NCBI GenBank assembly: GCA_965250195.1
Contig: OZ252295.1
Span: forward strand, 2,046,001-2,110,000
DNA length: 64,000 nt
Origin: CAUZIR01 sp965250195
Lineage (GTDB): Bacteria; Chloroflexota; Dehalococcoidia; Lucifugimonadales; UBA2962
Direction: 5' to 3'
In this document: positions 33,356-42,116 of the stretch, piece after piece
How the letters are laid out: each line of letters starts with the position of its first letter
Position numbering within the stretch: position 1 is the stretch's first letter
Notes under the pieces: generated by a model
Databases searched by the model: none
What the model was told of the DNA's origin: nothing
The model's input: the letters and a program-made list of their open reading frames with translations, nothing else
Made by a program: the position numbers and the translations under genes

Positions 33356-33597
33356 GCGCCCCGGTACTGGCCGCACGTCAGGCAGCTGGGGGATGGCAGG
33401 CTGGCGGGGTAGTCGAACCGGTGGAAGTGGATTTCGAAACCATCGTCAGGGGTGAAATCGTGGGGTTCGCTGTGGCCGTCAGGCAACAGGCAGGTAGCTT
33501 CCTTGGCGTCGGGGCCGACCTGGCCGCCGGTGAAGCAAAGGATGGCAGAGAATGTGGAAGGGGTTTGCCCTTCGGTAGTGCGATCCGGGCTTGGCAT
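33352..33597 (-). CDS. Small island protein with spaced Cys/His residues
   Basis: 81 aa. Cysteines at AILCFTGG, EATCLLPDGHSEPH and SCLTCGQYRGA with several histidines suggest a small zinc-binding protein. It starts close to the plus-strand hairpin element at 33602-33670 and is coupled to the next gene by ATGA. Function unknown. Confidence 0.5.
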   Translation of the reverse strand: MPSPDRTTEGQTPSTFSAILCFTGGQVGPDAKEATCLLPDGHSEPHDFTPDDGFEIHFHRFDYPASLPSPSCLTCGQYRGA

Positions 33598-33601
33598 GGG
33601 T

Positions 33602-33670
33602 TAGACTAAAAGTGTCCTTTCTAGCGGACTACGCGGGCCTGGTGAGTAGTGCCACCACGGCCCGCATTTT
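33602..33670 (+). ncRNA. Candidate small RNA / hairpin element 3 of the island
   Basis: On the plus strand, opposite to all coding: TAGACT (33602-33607, -10-like), a bulged hairpin (AGTGTCC with GGACT), then a long stem GCGGGCC-TGGTG with CACCA-CGGCCCGC (33633-33665), ending in ATTTTT. The layout matches elements 1 and 2 (35787 and 35018), although the sequence differs. It could also be an attenuator or a terminator for antisense transcripts. Confidence 0.4.
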
Positions 33671-33885
33671 TATGCCGTCTGTGTTGCGCGTTCAGGCTCT
33701 ATCTGTTCTGCCCGCTCGCGCAGGTCCGATACCCTAATCAACACCCGGCCACGGATGCGGACGTGGGGGATTTCCTCGTTGTTGACCATTTCCCACATCG
33801 TTGTTTTGCCGATGCCTAAGACCTGCGCGGCCTTGGGAATACCTACCAACAGGGGTTCGATTTCCGTGTGTTGTCGATTAGTCAC
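33670..33885 (-). CDS. Excisionase/MerR-like HTH protein
   Basis: 71 aa. GIPKAAQVLGIGKTTMWEMV and IPHVRIRGRVLIRVSDLRE form the winged-helix fold of the helix_turn_helix_17/excisionase family. In mobile elements such proteins direct excision by a tyrosine recombinase or act as repressors. It is the best Xis candidate for the recombinase at 29928, though it is 3 kb from it. Confidence 0.8.
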   Translation of the reverse strand: MTNRQHTEIEPLLVGIPKAAQVLGIGKTTMWEMVNNEEIPHVRIRGRVLIRVSDLRERAEQIEPERATQTA

Positions 33886-33971
33886 GTTGCCACCTTCAGG
33901 CGACGCTGTTTTGCGTATCGCCGAAACGCTATGTGGTGAATAACAGCACTATACGGACGTTATGAATACTC

Positions 33972-34256
33972 TTAACTATTAACAACACCGCCGCTATGGT
34001 GGCCACTATGGCCACTGCAGACGAAGGCCGCGCGGGTCACGCCCGACAGGTCAGGGGCCGCAACTAGCGGTTGGTCGATCTCCCAAGGGATCGGCACGCT
34101 CCGATCATGGAACGCATGACCGCCCTCTGAATGGCGATTGCACCGCTCGAATAGGCTGGCCGTGCCGGATGCATCTGCGCTCGGTTTGATGAATAGTGGA
34201 CGCCATCGGCATTGCCCAACCTGTGCCGTCTCCGGCCTGTCTGTTACCTGCTGCAC
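33972..34256 (-). CDS. Island protein of unknown function, His-rich C-terminus
   Basis: 94 aa from a GTG at 34256 preceded by AGGAGG 4-5 nt before, which decides this start over a longer frame that overlaps the neighbour. It has two Cys (GQCRWRPLF, LFERCNRHSEGG) and a C-terminal CSGHSGHHSGG that could bind metal. No family is recognised. Confidence 0.45.
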   Translation of the reverse strand: MQQVTDRPETAQVGQCRWRPLFIKPSADASGTASLFERCNRHSEGGHAFHDRSVPIPWEIDQPLVAAPDLSGVTRAAFVCSGHSGHHSGGVVNS

Positions 34257-34278
34257 GTGTACCTCCTCGTGATACTTG

Positions 34279-34524
34279 CTATGCGGTTCCGACCGAGTTG
34301 CTGATGAGGTCAGTGAGGGCGTCGGGATCAAGCCCCAGTGCCTCCTCGATTCGTGTGTAAAGGGTTAGTAGAACCTGGCCCGCGATGATCCCACCCCCCC
34401 ATACGGTGATGCAGCTCAGCTGCACCCAGAGGTAGTAGCGGTTGAAAAGGTCGGCGTCGGATGCGTGAATCCCTAGCCGTTCGGCAGCGGTCAGTCGTTT
34501 GTGTTGTGGTGTCTTCGCCAGCAA
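34279..34524 (-). CDS. Small single-pass membrane protein
   Basis: 81 aa from a TTG at 34524. A basic N-terminus (AKTPQHKRLTAAERLGIHA) is followed by one membrane helix (LWVQLSCITVWGGGIIAGQV) and an acidic tail. Its start lies in the T-run of the hairpin at 34530-34557, so expression may depend on that structure. No family is recognised. Confidence 0.5.
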   Translation of the reverse strand: MLAKTPQHKRLTAAERLGIHASDADLFNRYYLWVQLSCITVWGGGIIAGQVLLTLYTRIEEALGLDPDALTDLISNSVGTA

Positions 34525-34529
34525 AAAAG

Positions 34530-34557
34530 AACCCCGATCAGGAAAGTGATCGGGGTT
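34530..34557 (-). terminator. Terminator/attenuator inside the island run
   Basis: Minus-strand stem AACCCCGATCA pairing with TGATCGGGGTT (11 bp, 6-nt loop), followed by CTTTTTT. It lies after the 34583-34999 gene and right at the TTG start of the next gene, so it could attenuate the downstream genes. Confidence 0.75.
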
Positions 34558-34582
34558 AATCTAAACTGGGAGGTCTAAAGTG

Positions 34583-34999
34583 TCAAGGGGAAGTTGTAAC
34601 GGTGTAGGCTTGTCTCCGCGGTCGGCCCATCTTAATCGGGTTGTCTATGAGCACTTTAATCTCAACGGCATCATACAAGATAAAACCGCCACCACGGGCA
34701 GGCCCCTTTCGCCGCCCATGCGTGGTTAGCCTGCCTGATTTATTCCAAGTGCGGACGGTGCTGGCCGGCACGCCAAAACGTGCTTCAGCCTCTTTGGCCG
34801 TCACTAGGTCATCGGGTACGGGCGGGCTTTGATACTGTGCAACCACTTCTTTAATTTTCTCTTCTTCGATTTCGGCCCTCTTCATTGCAGCGACCCATCC
34901 AAGGGTCACAAGTTCTTGCGTGGCCTCATGTCTAGTCTGCCCGCCATCGCCAATTGAATCAACCTGTTCTGCCGCTTGCCCGGCTTTCGACAACGCCAT
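34583..34999 (-). CDS. HTH DNA-binding protein (MerR/Xis-like)
   Basis: 138 aa. A helical N-terminal half (about 1-65) is followed by LVTAKEAEARFGVPASTVRT and RLTTHGRRKGPARGGGFILY, a helix-turn-helix with a wing as in the MerR/excisionase superfamily. It is followed by its own terminator and preceded by the hairpin element at 35018-35130. It could be the island's regulator. Confidence 0.65.
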   Translation of the reverse strand: MALSKAGQAAEQVDSIGDGGQTRHEATQELVTLGWVAAMKRAEIEEEKIKEVVAQYQSPPVPDDLVTAKEAEARFGVPASTVRTWNKSGRLTTHGRRKGPARGGGFILYDAVEIKVLIDNPIKMGRPRRQAYTVTTSP

Positions 35000-35017
35000 T
35001 TCCTCACCCCGCTGTGA

Positions 35018-35130
35018 CTGACTCGCAAACGCGAGCCTGCTAGAATTTCAGAGCTTTGGGCGGAAGCTCATCGCATGTGCAGACCCCCATCCGACTAGGC
35101 CGGCAGACCGAACGGGTGGGGGCCTGTTCT
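35018..35130 (+). ncRNA. Candidate small RNA / hairpin element 2 of the island
   Basis: Plus strand: CTGACT (35018-35023), 17 bp, then the extended -10 TGCTAGAAT (TAGAAT at 35041-35046). A hairpin GAGCTT/AAGCTC (35051-35069) and a 12-bp stem GACCCCCATCCG with CGGGTGGGGGCC (35082-35124, one G-U pair) follow, with a T-rich tail TGTTCTATTT. It has the same order and the same GACCC/CGGGTG arms as element 1. It lies between genes that are transcribed the other way. Confidence 0.5.
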
Positions 35131-35139
35131 ATTTCCTAG

Positions 35140-35388
35140 CTAGGGCCACCAAAGAAGCCGTAGGCGCCACACGAGCCACGCCTCACCTTGTCTGCGAAGA
35201 CGCCGTTGCTTGCGTCGTCTGTCATCGGCTCGGTCAGCAAGCCGTTTCCCCCGAAGGAGAGAGTTTCCAATGTCTCTTTTCGCCTGCCTGTCCCTTGCAA
35301 GGGAGGGTGCGGCTTTTTTCATCTCACGGGAGTGGGACGCCTTCAGGCTGTTGAGAAGGACGGGGTCTTCTAGCGGGTCTGGTTTCAC
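35140..35388 (-). CDS. Small very basic island protein
   Basis: 82 aa from a GTG at 35388 overlapping the previous stop (GTGA). It is rich in Arg/Lys (RLADRADDRRRKQRRLRRQG) and ends WLVWRLRLLWWP. It could bind nucleic acid. No family is recognised. Confidence 0.45.
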   Translation of the reverse strand: MKPDPLEDPVLLNSLKASHSREMKKAAPSLARDRQAKRDIGNSLLRGKRLADRADDRRRKQRRLRRQGEAWLVWRLRLLWWP

Positions 35389-35822
35389 CTGGTGAGCCGG
35401 TTCAACAGTCCGACTCCCGCCGCAGCCATCAACAAGACCGCGACCCCCATTGCGATCTGGTCGGCGTTTGCAGTTAAGGCGTTAGCGCCCTGGCTGGCCG
35501 CTTCCGTCAACACCGCCGTAGCTTCGTTGGCCGCTGAAGGGTCTGCGTCGGCAATTCCCCTAGCTGTTATCGCGGCATCTTGAAGCGATTCACTGGCGAC
35601 CGGCGCCAACGCCCCAACAACCTCTGCGGCCAACACACCCCTGGCGCTTCGGGCCAGACCTGAAGCCGGCGACTTCCCTTCGGCCACCTGCTGGACGTTC
35701 TCCACAATCGCTCCCTTTACCGTCGAATCGACCGGGCCTGAACCTTGGCCGGTGAAGATCACCAAGACGAATGCGGCAAAGGCGCCTGCTACAATCCATT
35801 TCGCTAGAGTGAGTACATGCAC
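35385..35822 (-). CDS. Membrane protein with N- and C-terminal helices
   Basis: 145 aa. An N-terminal helix (WIVAGAFAAFVLVIF) is followed by an Ala/Ser-rich middle (about 30-118) and a second hydrophobic segment (IAMGVAVLLMAAAGVGLL). The stop overlaps the next start, and the start overlaps the end of the 243-codon gene by 19 bp. Composition and topology recall small structural or pilin-like membrane proteins of filamentous elements, but that is not enough for a call. Confidence 0.5.
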   Translation of the reverse strand: MHVLTLAKWIVAGAFAAFVLVIFTGQGSGPVDSTVKGAIVENVQQVAEGKSPASGLARSARGVLAAEVVGALAPVASESLQDAAITARGIADADPSAANEATAVLTEAASQGANALTANADQIAMGVAVLLMAAAGVGLLNRLTR

Positions 35823-35888
35823 TCTGGTGCCTTTCTGACCCTCACCCGAATTGCCGTTCCAGCTAGACGGGTGGGGGTCTTTTTTTTC
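35787..35888 (+). ncRNA. Candidate small RNA / hairpin element 1 of the island
   Basis: Plus strand: the extended -10 TGCTACAAT (TACAAT at 35790-35795), a perfect hairpin AGAGTG-AGTACATG-CACTCT (35806-35825), then a 12-bp stem GACCCTCACCCG with CGGGTGGGGGTC (35837-35879, one G-U pair) ending in eight T. This is a complete promoter-hairpin-terminator unit of about 85 nt. It is antisense to the junction of two island genes. Confidence 0.5.
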
Positions 35889-36529
35889 CTGTTACGTCGT
35901 CTTCGTTCGGTCGAGCCGTATTCGTCCATGAGGCTTTCCCACGCGTCTAGCGCTTCGGAGTGCAGGGAATTTAGGTGGCCCAGGAAGTCGCCGTTCCGGG
36001 CGTGTATGGGCGCGTTGGCCGCGATGACTGCGCCGGGCTTGCCGGCCGGGGTGAACTTCCCGTCGGCGGTTACAGTGAAGCCGGCGCCAGGGGGTGCTGA
36101 TACCTGGCGGGTGACAAATCCAACTCGCGGATGAAGGCCCGACCGGCCACCGTCTCGGCCTTTGCCGGGGTGCTTGTCTCGGTTGGCCAGGTCAATGAGG
36201 ATTCGCAGGGCGCGGGATTCGCCCACCGCCTTTTCGACGCGAGCCTTTGCCTGGTCTTTGTGGTGGCCGTTTTGGATCGCCCAGTTGACGATGTAAGCCC
36301 CGAAGCTGGCGAGCAGGAATGTGAGGCCCGCGGCGTCCCTTGCAATAAGCGCGTCGCTGCGGCCGTCGCGGAGGTCGAACACCGCTACGCGAGCGGTGGC
36401 CGTCTCTTGAACCTGACTGGCGTGCGCGTCCTGGACGTCGCGCTGGGCGACATCCTCGAAAACCGCACGCAACTGGCGAAGGCGGTCGCCTAGTTCGTTA
36501 GACCAGTCTTCTCCTGTCGATTCGACCAT
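35804..36529 (-). CDS. Island protein with one membrane helix, unknown function
   Basis: 241 aa from the ATG at 36529, the first island gene beside tRNA-Ala. The first 65 residues are helical and charged. One membrane segment follows (AAGLTFLLASFGAYIVNWAI), then a long soluble part (VEKAVGESRALRILIDLANR, GRDGGRSGLHPRVGF) and a basic tail (TERRRRNRKKKTPTR). No family is recognised. Its 3' end contains the plus-strand terminator of element 1. Confidence 0.5.
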   Translation of the reverse strand: MVESTGEDWSNELGDRLRQLRAVFEDVAQRDVQDAHASQVQETATARVAVFDLRDGRSDALIARDAAGLTFLLASFGAYIVNWAIQNGHHKDQAKARVEKAVGESRALRILIDLANRDKHPGKGRDGGRSGLHPRVGFVTRQVSAPPGAGFTVTADGKFTPAGKPGAVIAANAPIHARNGDFLGHLNSLHSEALDAWESLMDEYGSTERRRRNRKKKTPTRLAGTAIRVRVRKAPECMYSL

Positions 36530-36546
36530 CAACACTCCCTAGCAAT

Positions 36547-36622
36547 TGGTGGAGCTGGGGGGAATCGAACCCCCGACCCCCTGCTTGCAAAGCAGGTGCT
36601 CTCCCAACTGAGCTACAGCCCC
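36547..36622 (-). tRNA. tRNA-Ala (TGC)
   Basis: The acceptor GGGGCTG pairs with CAGCTCC, followed by discriminator A and an encoded CCA. The D arm is GCTCAGTTGGGAGAGC and the anticodon arm CCTGC-TTTGCAA-GCAGG with TGC. The T arm is GGGGGTTCGATTCCCCC. It is downstream of 16S in the same direction but after the 16S terminator. Its 3' end borders the island, a classic integration site. Confidence 0.96.
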
Positions 36623-36677
36623 AGACGAAAACGTACTCACAAATCTTACTTGACTCAGAGCGCCACTCACGGTCGAT

Positions 36678-36786
36678 TGCCAAAGCGATGAGCGCTTGCC
36701 CGAAGAAGCCCTGACGAGCGCGCCGCGCGCGGAGCCACGATGAGCGCTTGCGCGAAGAGCCCAAGAGAGCGCGCCGCGCGGAGAGA
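36678..36786 (-). repeat. Dispersed intergenic repeat, two copies (E1, E2)
   Basis: Reverse orientation, head to tail. E1 (36678-36734) reads CCAAAGCGATGAGCGCTTGC, then CCGAAGAAGCCCTGACGAG and the GC palindrome GCGCGCCGCGCGC before GGAG. E2 (36735-36786) has GATGAGCGCTTGCGCGAAGA, GCCCAAGAGAGC and GCGGAGAG. They lie between the 16S terminator and tRNA-Ala. Confidence 0.85.
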
Positions 36787-36794
36787 AAGCGAAA

Positions 36795-36818
36795 GGGGCC
36801 GGACGTGTGTCCGGCCCC
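36795..36818 (-). terminator. Terminator after the 16S unit
   Basis: A 10-bp GC stem, GGGGCCGGAC-ACAC-GTCCGGCCCC on the minus strand, followed by TTTC. It directly follows the 16S trailer stem, so most transcripts would end before tRNA-Ala. The T-run is short. Confidence 0.65.
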
Positions 36819-36821
36819 TGG

Positions 36822-36850
36822 CCTTAACTGCTGGATAGTGGAAGGAAATG
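36822..36850 (-). other. 16S rRNA trailer half of the precursor processing stem
   Basis: Complementary over 29 nt (two mismatches; 20 bp perfect) to the leader at 38669-38697. In RNA sense this strand reads CATTTCCTTCCACTATCCAG and pairs with CTGGATAGTGGAAGGAAATG. The two arms enclose the 16S gene and would form the long stem cut by RNase III during rRNA maturation. Confidence 0.85.
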
Positions 36851-37160
36851 CCTTATTTACACCTAAGTGTGTGTGAGCCTTTCTGCTCACTTGATCGGAT
36901 CCTTGCGGTCCGACTTATCGGAGTCTTGCGACCCCAATGGAGTCCGAGTCCGAGGACTCGGGGGAGGGATGCGATGCATCCCAAAAACGATGGGCTTAAT
37001 GAGGTCGCCAATCGGCAGCCCGGAGAGCGCCCCTCGAAAAGACTAGGTCTTAGCGAGGTCATACTCAATCCGTTCGCATCTTGGCGGCTCACCCACCGAA
37101 CGACCTGGTTTAGCTTTAGACGATCGTGAGAGCGAACTAAAGCATTACCTAACTCCCTAG

Positions 37161-38667
<1,507 letters not shown>

Positions 38668-38668
38668 A

Positions 38669-38697
38669 CATTTCCTTCCACTATCCAGTTGTTAAGG
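38669..38697 (-). other. 16S rRNA leader half of the precursor processing stem
   Basis: In RNA sense CCTTAACAACTGGATAGTGG and the following AAGGAAATG, complementary to the trailer at 36822-36850. It begins just before the mature 5' end, the normal place for the RNase III stalk. Confidence 0.85.
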
Positions 38698-38790
38698 TGC
38701 AACCTCTCCTTGCGGGAGCACTACCGGCGAACCGTTGGCTCTGAAACCGCAAGACGGCGAAGCCCCGCATAGGCGGGGCCCGATGTTCAA

Positions 38791-38819
38791 CTATAAAGAC
38801 GCGCGGGCCGCACCGTCAA
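38791..38819 (-). promoter_or_regulatory. 16S rRNA promoter
   Basis: Minus strand TTGACG (38814-38819), a 17-bp spacer and TTATAG (38791-38796), near the sigma-70 consensus, about 120 bp before the mature 16S 5' end. A GC hairpin (CCCCGC-CTAT-GCGGGG) follows in the leader at 38762-38778. Confidence 0.8.
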
Positions 38820-38933
38820 GGGTTTCGGCACCAAAAAACTCCCTGTCGCCCCACTTGTCGCCCCCCATCGCCGATCGGGGCCGATATGCCCTAGTATTGC
38901 CAGCGCTACGACCGAATAATTTGGAGGCACTCG

Positions 38934-39374
38934 ATGAGGTCTGACGGCTCACCATTTCCCCGGCGGCCCGCGCCAATAACGGACTGGTAGTACGCTGGTT
39001 TCTTTCCAAGACTGCTGGCCACGCTTATCGACCTGCCCATTTTTCTTGTCGCCCAGTCGTTCTTCGGCATCGGGGGGTTCCTTTATCTATGGCTGATAAT
39101 CGGGCTCAAGGGGCAGACGCTGGGGAAGATGGTTGTTGGCATTCGAGTCGTCGATGCCAACGGCGAGATACCCGATCTCGGCCGGGCCGCATTGAGGGAG
39201 ATTGTCGGGAAATGGGTGTCCAGCCTCTTTTTCCTTCTCGGGTTCATCTGGGTGCTCTTCGATCCGCGCAAGCAGGGCTGGCACGACAAGATCGCCGGTA
39301 CCTACGCGGTTCGGGTCCCGCCGGGCTTCGGTGTCGAGAAGGGCACACCGCCGCCGCCGCCGCCGCCGGTCTAG
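38934..39374 (+). pseudogene. RDD-family membrane protein with an in-frame TAG
   Basis: A TTGGAGG ribosome-binding site and the ATG at 38934 open a frame that runs MRSDGSPFPRRPAPITDW, then TAG (38988-38990), then YAGFFPRLLATLIDLPIF and on through the RDD domain (LKGQTLGKMVVGIRVVD, FDPRKQGWHDKIAGTY) to the stop at 39374. YAGF-x-PRLLA is the usual beginning of the RDD membrane domain, so the TAG sits in otherwise intact coding sequence; CAG to TAG would explain it. The only intact reading starts at 39129 and lacks the first membrane helices. It is followed 9 bp later by the gamma-glutamyltransferase gene. Confidence 0.8.
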
Positions 39375-39383
39375 CCCGTTAAC

Positions 39384-41027
39384 ATGCACGACCCTTACGC
39401 TCATCCGACTCCGTCGCGGCCCGTCGTTATGGGCGCATCCGGCATGGTCGCCTCGGCGCACCCATTGGCAACCCTCGCAGGGGTCGGCGTGCTCAGGGAC
39501 GGCGGCAACGCGTTCGATGCGGCCGTCGCGGTGGGCTCGACCCTCGGGGTCGTGGAGCCGTATATGTCGGGCATCGGCGGCATCGGTGTAGCGCTCGTGT
39601 ACGTTGCCGCCGAAGACCGGGTTCGGGCGCTGGATTTTTCGGGCCGTGCCCTCCTTGCGGCCACTCCGGACGAGTTCACGCAGGAAAGCAAGGACATCGG
39701 GGTCCGCTCGTCGCTGGTACCGGGCAACGTGGCGGGGTGGTTGACGATGCAGCGAGAGTACGGGGCGCTCGAGCCAGCTGCCCTGTTCGGCCCGGCCATC
39801 GGATACGCACAAGCGGGCACGCCGGTCACGTTCAACAACTACCGCCAGATCACAAAAGCCGTCCCCCGGCTAATGCTCCACCCGGAGACGGCGGGCATCG
39901 TCCTGCGCGACGGGGCATCGCCCGGGCCGGGCGCGCTGCTGCGGTTCCCCCAGCTCGCCGCCAGCCTTCGCCGCATCGCTGAAGGCGGCGTGGCCGAGTT
40001 CTACAAGGGCGATCTGGCGAAACGCTTCGTAATGGGCAACCAGGAACTGGGTGGCCTGATGACGCCCGAAGACCTCGCCGACTATGAGGCCGAGTGGCTG
40101 GATCCGGTGCGGATCGACTACCGGGGATTTTCCATACTCACCAACCCGCCAAATTCGACCGGGTTTCAAATCCTCCAGACAATGAAGCTGATGGAACAAT
40201 TTGATCTCACGGCCACCTCACCGCATCACCCGGACGCGGTCCACCGCTTCATCGAGGCGGTCAAACTCGCGGTGGCCGACCGCATCCCCATCGCAGGTGA
40301 TCCAGAGACCGTCAGGGCGCCCTTGGACCAGCTGCTGTCTGACGCCTACGCGGCGGAGCGAGTCGCGGCCATAGACATGGCGAAGGCCGCAGTTGTCGAG
40401 GGCGAGCACTACTCGGACCAGGTGCCGCCCGGAGCCATCTCTTCGGGGCTTGCTCAACGCATAGATGGCGGCATGACGACGCACTTCGCCATCGCCGATG
40501 CGGACGGCAACGTGGTTTCTGTTACGCAAACATTGGGAGGAGGCTTCGGGGCCGCGGTGGCGATGGGGGACACCGGCATTTTCCCCAACAACATGGCCTA
40601 CTGGTTCGACCTTCAGGAGGGCAGCCCCAACCGCATCGGCCCCGGTAAAAAGGTGGACTTCGTGGTGGCCCCTACCCACACGTTCCGGGACAATCGTTTT
40701 TGGCTGAGCATGGGCACCCCCGGTAGCTGGGGGATTTTGCAGACGACGCCCCAGATGCTGGTCAACGTGCTGGACCACGGCATGACGGTGCAACAGGCCA
40801 TTGAAGCGCCCCGGTTCCGGGTTTACGAGGGCACCCGCGTGGAGATGGAGGACCGGTACCCTGATTCGCTGCGCACCGAACTTGAGCAGCGGGGCCACGA
40901 GGTCGACCTCGTCGAGTCCTGGTCGATGAACGTGGGCGGCGCTCAGGCCATCGCCCGTGACCCGGAGTCGGGCGTCTTATGGGGCGGAGCCGACCCCAGG
41001 CGCGACGGCGTCGCGATGGGGTTCTAA
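39384..41027 (+). CDS. Gamma-glutamyltransferase-family protein
   Basis: 547 aa, the length of the precursor that self-cleaves into two subunits. The cleavage/nucleophile site is GGMTTHFAIADADGNVVS, with Thr as the catalytic residue. Also present are ASGMVASAHPLATLAGVGVL, GNAFDAAVAVG and NNMAYWFDLQEG. There is no signal peptide, which suits the cytoplasmic FwdA/YwrD-like branch more than periplasmic GGT. Substrates could be glutathione or other gamma-glutamyl or acyl amides. The gene is 9 bp after the RDD frame. Confidence 0.87.
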   Translation: MHDPYAHPTPSRPVVMGASGMVASAHPLATLAGVGVLRDGGNAFDAAVAVGSTLGVVEPYMSGIGGIGVALVYVAAEDRVRALDFSGRALLAATPDEFTQESKDIGVRSSLVPGNVAGWLTMQREYGALEPAALFGPAIGYAQAGTPVTFNNYRQITKAVPRLMLHPETAGIVLRDGASPGPGALLRFPQLAASLRRIAEGGVAEFYKGDLAKRFVMGNQELGGLMTPEDLADYEAEWLDPVRIDYRGFSILTNPPNSTGFQILQTMKLMEQFDLTATSPHHPDAVHRFIEAVKLAVADRIPIAGDPETVRAPLDQLLSDAYAAERVAAIDMAKAAVVEGEHYSDQVPPGAISSGLAQRIDGGMTTHFAIADADGNVVSVTQTLGGGFGAAVAMGDTGIFPNNMAYWFDLQEGSPNRIGPGKKVDFVVAPTHTFRDNRFWLSMGTPGSWGILQTTPQMLVNVLDHGMTVQQAIEAPRFRVYEGTRVEMEDRYPDSLRTELEQRGHEVDLVESWSMNVGGAQAIARDPESGVLWGGADPRRDGVAMGF

Positions 41028-41063
41028 AGGACAATGATTTTAAAACCGGTTAAGAGAGGTAAA

Positions 41064-41101
41064 AGCGATGAGCGCTAAAGCGAAGAGCCCAGGAGCCAGG
41101 C
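41064..41101 (-). repeat. Dispersed intergenic repeat, copy F, overlapping a start codon
   Basis: AAGCGATGAGCGCTAAAGCG then AAGAGCCCAGGAGCC and GGCGGAGAG, a close match to repeat E2 (GATGAGCGCTTGCGCGAAGA, GCGGAGAG). The ATG inside the repeat is the start codon of the following dehydrogenase. Confidence 0.7.
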
Positions 41102-42084
41102 GGAGAGTTTTTGCTACTCGGGCCCGTGTTCCCGAGGCCATCGCCCTGCTGGAGCAAGCCTTCGATGTCGAAGTCTGGCCGGAGACGACGCCGCCCCCCT
41201 CATCGGTAATGATCGAACGGGCCGCCGACTGCGCCGCCCTCATGATCGAGGCCGACGATGCCGTCACCGAGGCCGTGCTGGAGGCCGGCAAGGGCAGCCT
41301 GAAAATCGTCTCCGTGCGGGCGGCGGGAATGGACGGCATCGACATCCCGGCGGCGACACTCCGGGGCATTGCGGTCGCGAACACGCCGGGCCTGAACGCA
41401 GAGTCCACGGCCGACATGACGTTCGCGCTGCTGCTCGCCGTCGCTCGCAAGGTCGCGTTCGGCGACAGGCGCATCCGCGAGGGGCATTGGACAGCTTTCG
41501 ATCAAGTCCCGTACCTCGGTACCGACGTGTATGGCAAGACGCTCGGAATTCTCGGCCTCGGTGGTATAGGCGAAAAAGTCGCCAAGCGGGCCATCGGCTT
41601 CGAGATGCGCGTCCTCTACCACTCCCGCACCCGCAAGCCGGAAGAGGAGCTGATGTACGGGCTCGACTACGCCGAACTGGACGAGCTGCTGGCCCAGTCC
41701 GACTACGTCACCGTGCACGTGCCGCTGGGCGAGGAGACGAGACCCATCATCGGCGCGCGGGAGATCGCGCTCATGAAGCCGACGGCCTTTCTCATCAACA
41801 CCTCCCGCGGTCCGACGGTGGACACCGTCGCGCTCACCGACGCGTTGCGGGCCGGGCTGATCGCGGGCGCAGGGCTCGACGTCACCGACCCGGAGCCCAT
41901 TGCGGCCGATCACCCGCTGGTGACGATGGACAACGTCGTCATCACACCCCACATCGGCAGCGCCAGTGCGGCCACGTTCAAAGAGATGGGGATGGCGGCC
42001 GCCCGCAGCATCGCCGCGGCACTAAAGGGCGAGCCGGTGCCGTTCTGCGCCAACCCCGAGGTGTTTTCCGAACCCGGGCCCTGA
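41068..42084 (+). CDS. D-2-hydroxyacid dehydrogenase family protein
   Basis: 338 aa. The NAD-binding loop is LGILGLGGIGEKVAKRA. The catalytic Arg, Glu and His are in INTSRGPTVDTVAL, DVTDPEP and VITPHIGSAS. It fits phosphoglycerate dehydrogenase/glyoxylate reductase relatives that reduce 2-oxoacids; the substrate is not readable. The first 12 or so codons (MSAKAKSPGARR) lie in a dispersed repeat, which supplies the start codon. No other start fits before the conserved fold. Confidence 0.9.
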   Translation: MSAKAKSPGARRRVFATRARVPEAIALLEQAFDVEVWPETTPPPSSVMIERAADCAALMIEADDAVTEAVLEAGKGSLKIVSVRAAGMDGIDIPAATLRGIAVANTPGLNAESTADMTFALLLAVARKVAFGDRRIREGHWTAFDQVPYLGTDVYGKTLGILGLGGIGEKVAKRAIGFEMRVLYHSRTRKPEEELMYGLDYAELDELLAQSDYVTVHVPLGEETRPIIGAREIALMKPTAFLINTSRGPTVDTVALTDALRAGLIAGAGLDVTDPEPIAADHPLVTMDNVVITPHIGSASAATFKEMGMAAARSIAAALKGEPVPFCANPEVFSEPGP

Positions 42085-42116
42085 TCCGCGTCCGAACACG
42101 AGTCACGTCTGACGCC

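Noticed and set aside
35018..35888. Island hairpins as integron attC sites
   Set aside because: They lack the GTT/AAC core sites and the two-box spacing of attC, and each has a promoter-like box and a T-run instead.
28606..36550. attL/attR copies of the tRNA-Ala 3' end
   Set aside because: I looked for a second copy of the tRNA 3' part (GGGGGTTCGATTCCCCCC and CAGCTCCACCA) near the left edge and found none, so the exact boundaries stay open.
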